Part shown: positions 17,013 through 23,339 of the stretch, piece by piece
How the letters are laid out: each line of letters begins with the position of its first letter
Numbering within the stretch: position 1 is the first letter of the stretch
Assembly (NCBI GenBank): GCA_002404015.1
Contig: DHIW01000082.1
Coordinates: forward strand, 1-23,339
Length of the DNA stretch: 23,339 nt
Reading direction: 5' to 3'
From: Chloroflexi bacterium UBA4736
GTDB lineage: Bacteria > Chloroflexota > Dormibacteria > Dormibacterales > Dormibacteraceae
Position numbers and translations under genes: made by a program
The notes under the pieces: model-generated
What the model was told of the DNA's origin: nothing
Database searches by the model: none
The model's input: only the letters and a program-made list of their open reading frames with translations

Positions 17013-17285
17013 TTAGACAACGCGACCCCGGCGGCGGCCGCGGCCGAAGCCGACGGCGCGGGCGATCAGGAGGAGGATCACGGCGCCCACGAAGGCGACG
17101 ATGATCTCGCCGATGATCCCCAAGCCGAGGCCGATCCCGAGCGCGCCGAAGATCCAGGTGCCCAGGAAGGCGCCGACGACGCCCACGACGATATCCATGA
17201 CGATGCCCATACCGCCACCCTGGACGACCCTCGAGGCAAGGGCGCCGGCGATCAGTCCGACTATCAGCAGGACGATTATGTTCAA
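17013..17285 (-). CDS. GlsB/YeaQ/YmgE-family small membrane protein (transglycosylase-associated type), TTG start
   Basis: Small inner-membrane protein of a widespread stress-related family of unknown molecular function (the name 'transglycosylase-associated' is historical). 90 residues with three hydrophobic Gly-rich helices: ~2-20, ~30-50 (IVMDIVVGVVGAFLGTWIFG), ~55-80, then a basic tail RGRRRGR. The repeated GxxxGxxG pattern is the family signature. The start is TTG, eight bases after GGAGG; the reading frame stays open 20 codons further upstream but without a ribosome site, and the family normally begins where I placed it. Upstream is AT-rich, with TATAGT and TATAGG hexamers as possible -10s. 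Confidence 0.82.
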   Translation of the reverse strand: MNIIVLLIVGLIAGALASRVVQGGGMGIVMDIVVGVVGAFLGTWIFGALGIGLGLGIIGEIIVAFVGAVILLLIARAVGFGRGRRRGRVV

Positions 17286-17293
17286 GTTCCAAA

Positions 17294-17298
17294 CCTCC
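17294..17298 (-). promoter_or_regulatory. Shine-Dalgarno of GlsB-like gene
   Basis: GGAGG on the minus strand, eight bases before a TTG. It decides the start: the frame is open further upstream, but only this TTG has a ribosome site at the right distance. Confidence 0.7.
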
Positions 17299-17385
17299 GT
17301 TTGAGATAGGGGAAAACCTATAAGTGTTACTATAACGTACAGCACAAGGTCGAGTTAGGCAAGCCTTCCATTCGGGAGCTGTCCC

Positions 17386-17391
17386 TAAAAT
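17386..17391 (+). promoter_or_regulatory. -10-like element of moxR
   Basis: TAAAAT ends 7 bases before the moxR ATG, and no Shine-Dalgarno is present; this fits a leaderless transcript. It is one of the closest matches to a consensus -10 in the window. The whole gap (17286-17398) is visibly richer in A and T than its surroundings and should hold divergent promoters. Confidence 0.5.
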
Positions 17392-17398
17392 CCCGGCC

Positions 17399-18352
17399 AT
17401 GGCCGCTCCCGCCCTTCAGCCGGAGCGCGCCGCGTCTCTCCTCCAGCGGCTGGAGGACAACGTGCACCGGGTCATCATCGGCAAGGGCGAGAGCGTCCGG
17501 CTGGCAGTGACCGGCCTCGTAGCCGGCGGCCACGTCCTCCTCGAGGACCTGCCGGGAACCGGCAAGACGATGCTGGCACGGGCCCTCGCCACCTCGATCG
17601 GCGGCAGCTTCCGCCGGATCCAGTGCACCCCCGATCTGCTGCCGGCCGACATCACGGGCGCCAGCGTCTTCAACCAGCGGGAGCTGACCTTCGAGTTCAT
17701 CCCCGGCCCGATCTTCTCTAACGTGGTGCTGGCGGACGAGATCAACCGGGCGACACCCCGCACCCAGTCCGCCCTGCTGGAGGCGATGGCCGAGACCCAG
17801 GTCTCCCTGGAGGGTGTGACGCGGGCCCTGGATCGGCCCTTCTTCGTGATCGCCACCCAGAACCCGGTGGAGTTCCACGGCACCTACCCGCTGCCGGAGT
17901 CGCAGCTGGACCGCTTCCTGATCGCGACCGAGATGGGCCCGCCGACCAGCGCCGAGGCGATGGAGGTGCTGGCCCGCCGGGAGCACGGCGATCCGCTCGG
18001 CGACCTCGAGCCGGTCCTGAGCCTGGCGGAGGTGGGGGAGCTGCAGCAGGCCTGCCTGGGGGTCATGGTGGCGCCCGCCATCCGGACCTACCTGGTGGCC
18101 ATCCTGGACGGGATCCGGCAGCGGCCGGAGGTGCTGCTGCCGGCCAGCATGCGGGCCGGCCTGGCCCTGCAACGCGCCGCCCAGTCCTGGGCGCTCTTCG
18201 GCGGCCGGGACTTCGTGCTGCCTGACGACGTAAAGGCGCTGATCGTCCCGGTGCTGGCTCACCGGCTCGGACTGCGCGGCCGGGGAAGGCCGGAGGACCT
18301 CCTGGCCGAAGTCCTGGAAACCGTTGCCCTGCCGCCGCTGCGGCCGAGGTAG
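17399..18352 (+). CDS. moxR: MoxR-family AAA+ ATPase
   Basis: AAA+ chaperone-like ATPase. MoxR proteins usually act with DUF58 and VWA partners in maturing or remodelling protein complexes. 317 residues. Walker A LPGTGKT at ~51-57, Walker B VVLADEINRA at ~109-118, TPRTQSALLEAM just after, sensor 1 ATQNPVE at ~152-158, and the family stretch GTYPLPESQLDRFL at ~161-174. The C-terminal lid carries LLPASMRAGLALQRAAQSWA and the PDDVKALIVPVLAHRL segment typical of MoxR. First gene of a four-gene plus-strand unit. It overlaps the DUF58 gene by 29 bases if that gene starts at TTG 18324. Confidence 0.93.
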   Translation: MAAPALQPERAASLLQRLEDNVHRVIIGKGESVRLAVTGLVAGGHVLLEDLPGTGKTMLARALATSIGGSFRRIQCTPDLLPADITGASVFNQRELTFEFIPGPIFSNVVLADEINRATPRTQSALLEAMAETQVSLEGVTRALDRPFFVIATQNPVEFHGTYPLPESQLDRFLIATEMGPPTSAEAMEVLARREHGDPLGDLEPVLSLAEVGELQQACLGVMVAPAIRTYLVAILDGIRQRPEVLLPASMRAGLALQRAAQSWALFGGRDFVLPDDVKALIVPVLAHRLGLRGRGRPEDLLAEVLETVALPPLRPR

Positions 18353-19493
18353 CCTCAATGCGACCCGCGCTGTCAGGCTGGCGGGGGCGCTGCTGCTCGG
18401 CCTCGTCCTTTACCTGTACGGCGCCACCTCGGAGGTGGCCTGGCTGTTCCTGCTCGCGTTCTGGATCGCCGGCTTCGCCGTCGCGGCCTACCTCTACGCG
18501 CGCTGGAACGCCGGCGGCCTGCGGGCCCGGATCGAGGTCGCGGGCGTGCGCCCGGGACCGGCTTCGCCGCTGGCTGAGCTGCCCGAGCCGTGGCTGCGGG
18601 CGGGCCCCGCCCAGCCCGTCTTCGAAGGCGACAGCCTCACCGTCCGGCTTGTGCTGGAGACCACCTCCGGGGCCCGCGGCCCGGCCCGGCTGCGCGGGCG
18701 CCTCGGTGACTCGGAGGTCAGCGCGGGCGCCGGCCTGGTCCCGCGCAGCGGTTGGCGGAGGGACGTTGAGGTGCCCGCGATCCGGCGGGGGCCCATCGAA
18801 GCCGCCGGCTGGCGCCTCGAGGCGAGCGACCCCCTGGGTCTTTTCAGGCACCTGGCCCCGGCCGGCGACTCCGAGGTGGGCCTAGGCCTGCCACTCTTCG
18901 CTTCCTTCCGACGGCCTTCCGCCCACCGGGAGCTGGAGGCCAGCCTGGCCGCGCCCCGGGCGGGGGCCGGCAACGAGCTGTTCGGGGTTCGCCAGTACCG
19001 CCCCGGGGATCCCCTGCGCCGGATCCACTGGCGGAGCAGCGCCCGCCGCGGCGAGCTGGTGGTCCGCGAGTACGAGCCCCCCGGGCTTCGGCTCCTGGGC
19101 ATCTTCTGCGACCCCGACCCCAGCACGGAGGCGGTGGCGGACCAGGTCGCCAGGATCGCCGCCTCCGAAGCCTTCGACTGCCTCCGGGACGGCGGCGTCG
19201 TGGTGCTCTGGGCGCCGGGCTGTGAGGCGACTAGCGTCCGCGAGGGCCGCTCCCTCTGGGCGCTGCTGGAGTGGCTGGCCCGCTACCCGGATCTGCCCGA
19301 GTCCGACGAGGAGCCGCCCTCCGTCGCTGACGCCGTATCGGTGGCCGGCAGCCCGGAGGTGCTGGGCGATGAGCTGTACGGAGTCCGCCGCCGGGGAGGC
19401 GAGGTCAGATCCTGGTTGGTCGGGGTCGAAGGTGGGGAGGAGGGCGGCGAGGAGGTGCCCACCCGCTGCGTGGGTCTGGCATGGCCCGTCTGA
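18324..19493 (+). CDS. DUF58-domain membrane protein, MoxR partner; start uncertain
   Basis: DUF58 proteins have a beta-sandwich/VWA-like region after two membrane helices and usually sit beside moxR; their biochemical role is unproven. 389 residues from TTG. Two hydrophobic segments (~17-33 and ~38-58), then a soluble region; the DUF58 signature runs GNELFGVRQYRPGDPLRRIHW, RSSARRGELVVREYEPPG at ~216-254, with the conserved D and RIHW. The start is doubtful: the only in-frame candidate (TTG 18324) is inside moxR, while a well-placed ATG six bases after the moxR stop (18358) is out of frame by one. One more G in the GGGGG run at 18383-18387 would join it (see findings). It overlaps the transglutaminase gene by 13 bases. 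Confidence 0.87.
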   Translation: MPCRRCGRGSLNATRAVRLAGALLLGLVLYLYGATSEVAWLFLLAFWIAGFAVAAYLYARWNAGGLRARIEVAGVRPGPASPLAELPEPWLRAGPAQPVFEGDSLTVRLVLETTSGARGPARLRGRLGDSEVSAGAGLVPRSGWRRDVEVPAIRRGPIEAAGWRLEASDPLGLFRHLAPAGDSEVGLGLPLFASFRRPSAHRELEASLAAPRAGAGNELFGVRQYRPGDPLRRIHWRSSARRGELVVREYEPPGLRLLGIFCDPDPSTEAVADQVARIAASEAFDCLRDGGVVVLWAPGCEATSVREGRSLWALLEWLARYPDLPESDEEPPSVADAVSVAGSPEVLGDELYGVRRRGGEVRSWLVGVEGGEEGGEEVPTRCVGLAWPV

Positions 19494-21460
19494 GGCTCCC
19501 CGCCTCGCCGGTCGAAGAGTCGGGGGCCGCCCGGGTCTTCGTCTGGGCCGGCTTCGCGGTCGCCGTGGCGGCCGTCGCGGTCTACGCCCAGGACTACGTG
19601 GTGGGCCCGGCCTGCGTGCTGGTGGCGGCCGCCGGCCACCTGAGCAGCTGGCGGCGCCGGCACTCGCCGCGCGGACTGCTCCGCCAGCTCGTGGTCGCCG
19701 GCCTGGTCTTCGCCTCCCTGGCCTACTTCGTGGCCGACTCGGTCGGCGCTATCTTCGGCGGCCAGGTGCCCCAGGCCCACTTCGCGGAGCTGCTGGTGGC
19801 GGTCACCAGCTTCGACCTGAAGACCCGGCGCAACCTCTACTCGAGCCTCTGGATCAGCCTGGCCATCGTCTACCTGGCCGCGGTCTACGCCTGGGACTAC
19901 CCGTACGGGCTGTTCGTCGTGCTCTGGGCCCTGGCCCTCGCCGGCTTCTGGGCGGCCTCTCACCTGCGCCGGCTTGAGGCACCCTTGGAACTGCCCCGCC
20001 GGCCGGTTGCGATCGCGGCCCTGGCGGCTTTGCTGGCCGGGGTGGCCGCCTTTCTCCTGCTGCCCCAGCCGTCGGCCCAGCCGTCGGGTCCGGCCGTCGT
20101 GTCGCTGCCCTCTTTTGTGAGCTTCCACGGCGAGGTCGAGAACCCTGCCCTGCCCCTCGTCCAGTTTGCCGCCGACCCCTCCGGGGCCACGGGCAGCGTC
20201 GACCTGCACTACCGAGGCCGGCCGCGGGACAGCGTAGTGATGTACGTCAGGACGGGCGCGCCCGCCTACTGGCGGGGCCTGGTGTTCGACCACTACGCCA
20301 AGGGCAGCTGGACCGCCACCCAGACGGCGACCCAGCGCTTCCCCGCGTACGTCGAGCCGCGCCGGCTGCCGCAGCCGATCGGCCCCAACCTGGGCACCTT
20401 CCTGCAGGTCTTCCGGATCGTGCGCCCGCTGCCCGGGCTGGTCTACGCGGCGAACCCGATCGCCAGCGTCTACTACCCGGCGGCCGAGCTGCGGCAGGAT
20501 GCTTACGGCACCTTCCGGGCCCCGGAGCCGCTGCGGGCGGGCCAGACCTACTCGGTCGTGTCCTATCTGCCCAACTACACCCCGGCGGCGCTGCGCGGAG
20601 CCGAGGGGTTCGACGACCAGCTGGCGACAGACCGCGACCCGGGGGCCCTCTCGGAGCGCGCCCGGCAGCTGGCCCGGGACGCGGTCGCCGGTGCCGAGAG
20701 CGACCGCTACGACCAGGTCATGGCGCTGACCAGCTACTTGCAGACCCACTATCGCTACTCTCAGCAGCTCGGCCACGTGCCTCCCACCGAGGACCCCGTC
20801 GACTGGTTCTTGTTCGACGCCAAGATCGGCTACTGCGAACAGTTCGCCACGGCGGAAACGCTGATGCTGCGCAGCCTCGGCATCCCGGCCCGCCTGGCCA
20901 CTGGCTATTCGACCGGCGAGTACGACCCCAACCTGGACCAGTCCGTCGTGCGGGAGGGCGACGCACACGCCTGGGTTGAGGTCTACTTCCCGGAGCGCGG
21001 GTGGGTGCCGGTGGACCCGTCGCCAGGCTTCTCAGCCCTCGCCGCGACGCAGTTTCCCAACCGCTGGTCCGCCTCTGGCATCGCCCGCGTCATTCCGCGC
21101 CTCACCGTGGGCGCCGGCGGCGCGGCGCTTGGCGCCCTGGGACCGCTGGCGGCGATCCCCGGAGTCGTCGCACTGCTGCTGGCAAGCGTGGTCGGACTGG
21201 CCTGGCTGGTCTCGCGTTTGCGGACCAGGCGCCGGAGCGGGGAGGAGGATGAGCTGCTGGCCCTGTACGACCGCCTCCAGCGCCGCCTCGGGCGCCGCCG
21301 GGCGCCGCCCGAGACTCCGCTGGAATACCGGGCGCGGGCGCCGGGCGGCAGCCTGGACGCGGTCCTCGGCGAGGTCACCACCGCCGTCAACCAGGGGGCC
21401 TACGGCGGCCGCTGGCCGGACCGCGGCCGGGTGGCCGAATGGGCCGAGCGGATAAGCTAG
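19481..21460 (+). CDS. Membrane transglutaminase-like protein (TgpA type) with C-terminal anchor
   Basis: Third member of the MoxR-DUF58-transglutaminase trio. 659 residues. Several N-terminal hydrophobic helices (~18-195), then an extracytoplasmic domain; the papain-like transglutaminase core lies ~405-515. The catalytic triad is intact: Cys452 in IGYCEQFATAE, His496 in DAHAWVEVYF, Asp512 in WVPVDPSPGF. A further helix (~555-578) and a short basic cytoplasmic tail follow, as in DUF3488/DUF4129-type proteins. The function in this family is unproven; peptidase or cross-linking activity at the cell surface are the usual proposals. Overlaps the DUF58 gene and lies 6 bases before pepF. ATG without a clear Shine-Dalgarno, probably coupled. 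Confidence 0.92.
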   Translation: MARLRLPASPVEESGAARVFVWAGFAVAVAAVAVYAQDYVVGPACVLVAAAGHLSSWRRRHSPRGLLRQLVVAGLVFASLAYFVADSVGAIFGGQVPQAHFAELLVAVTSFDLKTRRNLYSSLWISLAIVYLAAVYAWDYPYGLFVVLWALALAGFWAASHLRRLEAPLELPRRPVAIAALAALLAGVAAFLLLPQPSAQPSGPAVVSLPSFVSFHGEVENPALPLVQFAADPSGATGSVDLHYRGRPRDSVVMYVRTGAPAYWRGLVFDHYAKGSWTATQTATQRFPAYVEPRRLPQPIGPNLGTFLQVFRIVRPLPGLVYAANPIASVYYPAAELRQDAYGTFRAPEPLRAGQTYSVVSYLPNYTPAALRGAEGFDDQLATDRDPGALSERARQLARDAVAGAESDRYDQVMALTSYLQTHYRYSQQLGHVPPTEDPVDWFLFDAKIGYCEQFATAETLMLRSLGIPARLATGYSTGEYDPNLDQSVVREGDAHAWVEVYFPERGWVPVDPSPGFSALAATQFPNRWSASGIARVIPRLTVGAGGAALGALGPLAAIPGVVALLLASVVGLAWLVSRLRTRRRSGEEDELLALYDRLQRRLGRRRAPPETPLEYRARAPGGSLDAVLGEVTTAVNQGAYGGRWPDRGRVAEWAERIS

Positions 21461-21466
21461 CCGGCG

Positions 21467-23254
21467 ATGGCTGAGGCGATCGCCACCGCGACCGGCGCCG
21501 AGGAAGTTCGCTGGGACCTGAGCGAGTTCTACGGCTCGCCTACGGACCCCGAGATCGAGCGCGTCCTGGCCGAAGCGCTGGACTTCGCGAAGGAGTTCGA
21601 GGCCAGGTACCGGGGCCGGGTCGGCCAGCTGGAGCCGGCCCAGTTCGTGGAGATGATGCGGAGCGTCGAGGAGCACTACGAGGGCAGCTCCAAGCCCTCG
21701 CTGTACGCCCATCTGCTGCACACGCAAGACACGCGCGACTCCGCGGCCGGCCGGCTGGTGGCCCGGGTGAGAGAGGCCGCCGCCGAGCGGGGCACACACC
21801 TTGTCTTCTTCTCGCTCGAGCTGGCCCAGATCACGGACGAGCAGGCGGAGCGACTCTACGCGGACCCGGCGGCGGCCGCCTACCGGCACACCGTCGAGCA
21901 GGAGCGCCGGTATCGGACCCACCAGCTGACCGAGATCGAGGAGCGCCTGCTGACGGAGATCAGCCCGGTTGGCTCCAGTGCCTGGGGGCGCCTGTTCGAG
22001 GAGCTCTGCTCGGTCATCAAGTGCCCGATCGGGGAGGAGGAGATGCCGCTCTCGAGCGCCCTGGCGCTACTTCGCGAGGCCGACCGGGGCGTCCGCGAGA
22101 GCGCCGCCCACGGAGTCACCGAGGGCCTCACTCGCGACCTGCGCACGCGCGCCTACATCTCCAACGTGATGCTGCAGGAGAAGGCGATCTCCGACCGCCT
22201 GCGCAACTATCCGACCTGGATCAGCTCGCGCAACCTCGCCAACGAGACGTCCGACGCGGCCGTGGAGGCGCTGGTGGAGGCGGTGACTGGACGCTACGAC
22301 ATCGTCGCCCGCTTCTACCGGGTCAAGCGCAAGCTGCTGGGGCTGGAGAAGCTGCAGCTCTGGGATCGCTACGCGCCGATCGACGAGGCGACCCTCAAGC
22401 TGACCTGGGAAGAGGCCAAGGAGCTGGTCCTCGGCTCCTACAGCCGGTTCTCGGACAAGGCCGGCCGCCTGGTGCAGGAGTTCTTCGATCGGCACTGGAT
22501 CGACGCGCCGGTCGTGGAGGGCAAGGAGGGCGGTGCCTACTGCGCGGGGGCCACCCCGCGGTTCCATCCCTTCGTGATGATGAACTTCACGGGGCAGGTC
22601 AATGACGCGCTGACGCTTGCGCACGAGCTCGGCCACGGGCTCCACGACCGCCTGGCCGCCCGCCAGCACCTCTTCGACTACCACCCGCCGCTGACGCTGG
22701 CGGAGACGGCCTCTGTCTTCGGAGAGACGCTTACGTTCGACCGGGTCATGGCCGAGGAGAAGGACCCCCGGATCCGGCTCTCGATGCTCTGCCACCAGGT
22801 CGAGGACTCGTTCGCCACGATCTTCCGCCAGGTGGCCATGAACCGCTTCGAGGCCGCGGCGCACACGACCCGCCGGACTGAGGGCGAGCTTTCGCCCGAC
22901 CAGTTGGGCGAGCTCTGGCAGGTCCAGATCCAGCGGATGTTCGGCGACTCGCTCGAGCTGGGCGACGAGCACAAGGCGTGGTGGAGCTACGTCGAGCACT
23001 TCGTGCACGTGCCGGGCTACGTGTACGCCTACGCGTTCGGCAACCTGCTGGCGCTGTCGATCTACCGGCGCTACAAGGAGGTCGGCCCGAGCTTCGTCGA
23101 CTCCTACCTGGAGTTCCTGGCCGCGGGCGGTTCGCAGGCCCCCGACGAACTGGTGCGAAGCGTGGGGATGGACATCACCAACCCTGGCTTCTGGGACAGC
23201 GGCCTGGCGATCGTGGAAGGCATGGTCTCAGAGGTGGAAAGGCTGGCCGAGTAG
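21467..23254 (+). CDS. pepF: Oligoendopeptidase F, M3 family zinc metallopeptidase
   Basis: Cytoplasmic zinc peptidase that cuts short peptides. 595 residues, normal for PepF. The N-terminal half is helical, with VRWDLSEFYGS and FEARYRGRVGQL characteristic of the family. The zinc site is intact: HELGH at 386-390 followed by GLHD, and Glu413 in LAETASVFGE as third ligand. Later, YVEHFVHVPGYVYAYAFGNLLA carries the His and Tyr residues that line the substrate cleft. It begins six bases after the transglutaminase stop and is likely in the same transcript. Whether it recycles peptides made by that system is only a guess from position. Confidence 0.95.
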   Translation: MAEAIATATGAEEVRWDLSEFYGSPTDPEIERVLAEALDFAKEFEARYRGRVGQLEPAQFVEMMRSVEEHYEGSSKPSLYAHLLHTQDTRDSAAGRLVARVREAAAERGTHLVFFSLELAQITDEQAERLYADPAAAAYRHTVEQERRYRTHQLTEIEERLLTEISPVGSSAWGRLFEELCSVIKCPIGEEEMPLSSALALLREADRGVRESAAHGVTEGLTRDLRTRAYISNVMLQEKAISDRLRNYPTWISSRNLANETSDAAVEALVEAVTGRYDIVARFYRVKRKLLGLEKLQLWDRYAPIDEATLKLTWEEAKELVLGSYSRFSDKAGRLVQEFFDRHWIDAPVVEGKEGGAYCAGATPRFHPFVMMNFTGQVNDALTLAHELGHGLHDRLAARQHLFDYHPPLTLAETASVFGETLTFDRVMAEEKDPRIRLSMLCHQVEDSFATIFRQVAMNRFEAAAHTTRRTEGELSPDQLGELWQVQIQRMFGDSLELGDEHKAWWSYVEHFVHVPGYVYAYAFGNLLALSIYRRYKEVGPSFVDSYLEFLAAGGSQAPDELVRSVGMDITNPGFWDSGLAIVEGMVSEVERLAE

Positions 23255-23269
23255 GCTCGCGCTCTATCT

Positions 23270-23282
23270 GGGGGACACCCCC
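23270..23282 (+). terminator. GC hairpin after pepF
   Basis: GGGGG-ACA-CCCCC begins 16 bases after the pepF stop; no T-run follows. Probably the end of the moxR-pepF transcript. Confidence 0.4.
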
Positions 23283-23295
23283 CCGGAACGACCGC

Positions 23296-23337
23296 GTCAA
23301 GGCACCGGGCCCTGACCGGGCCCTCGTCGGCCTTGAC
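23296..23337. repeat. Double-armed dyad at the right end
   Basis: GTCAAGGC (23296-23303) pairs with GCCTTGAC (23330-23337), and inside it two GGGCCC copies (23307-23312 and 23318-23323) can form a second stem with a TGACC loop. It could be a terminator, or an element upstream of a gene beyond the window. No coding region is visible in the last 85 bases. Confidence 0.45.
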
Positions 23338-23339
23338 CC

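Noticed and set aside
19283..20968. Long minus-strand open frame (561 codons) opposite the DUF58 and transglutaminase genes
   Set aside because: Antisense to conserved proteins with complete active sites; low-complexity Gly/Arg/Val/Gln composition.

Overview
The window is a GC-rich bacterial chromosome segment with tightly packed, mostly single-copy core genes. I see no rRNA, tRNA, CRISPR array, insertion sequence or phage gene. GTG and TTG starts are common, several genes lack a Shine-Dalgarno but have a -10-like hexamer 6-7 bases before the start, and complex I genes run in the order nuoA to nuoI. Together with an LDH-like malate dehydrogenase and Mg-chelatase-type AAA+/VWA genes, this suggests a soil or sediment bacterium of the Chloroflexota/Dormibacterota or deep Actinomycetota kind. 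The phylum is an inference and cannot be settled from the window.

Layout. (1) Bases 1-7751, minus strand: nuoI (cut by the window edge), nuoH, nuoG, nuoF, nuoE, nuoD, nuoC, nuoB, nuoA, the first nine genes of a complex I operon. Most junctions overlap by 1-10 bases. The exception is nuoH-nuoI, where a strong 30-base dyad covers the nuoH stop and ends at the nuoI ribosome binding site. A 36-base inverted repeat with a -10-like hexamer inside lies upstream of nuoA. (2) 7857-11442: an OsmC-family redox gene (minus) is divergent, across only 26 bases, from a plus-strand run of SAM methyltransferase, tRNA m1A58 methyltransferase (trmI), Nudix hydrolase and malate dehydrogenase. (3) 11455-13580, minus: a membrane-bound HD-GYP cyclic-di-GMP phosphodiesterase, translationally coupled to a small Ala/Pro-rich exported protein. 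(4) 13695-16873, plus: two tandem AAA+ chelatase-type genes, one an I-D fusion with a VWA domain and one I-only, about 94% identical over a 116-residue core. The gap to the HD-GYP gene holds a nested palindrome. (5) 17013-17285, minus: a small GlsB/YeaQ-type membrane protein, separated from the chelatase genes by two hairpins. (6) 17399-23254, plus: moxR, DUF58 protein, membrane transglutaminase and oligoendopeptidase F.

How the genes work together: nuo and mdh serve respiration and the TCA cycle. MoxR-DUF58-transglutaminase is a widespread conserved trio of unknown exact role, thought to act in envelope or protein maturation. The chelatase pair should power metal insertion into a tetrapyrrole (Mg or Co) or a related AAA+/VWA remodelling job; no catalytic H/CobN subunit is present here. 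Most of the window is ordinary. The points most worth a second look are the nuoH-nuoI dyad, the shared divergent promoter at 8290-8299, the repeated leaderless-promoter pattern, the chelatase duplication and its palindromic control region, and the missing canonical starts of trmI and the DUF58 gene.
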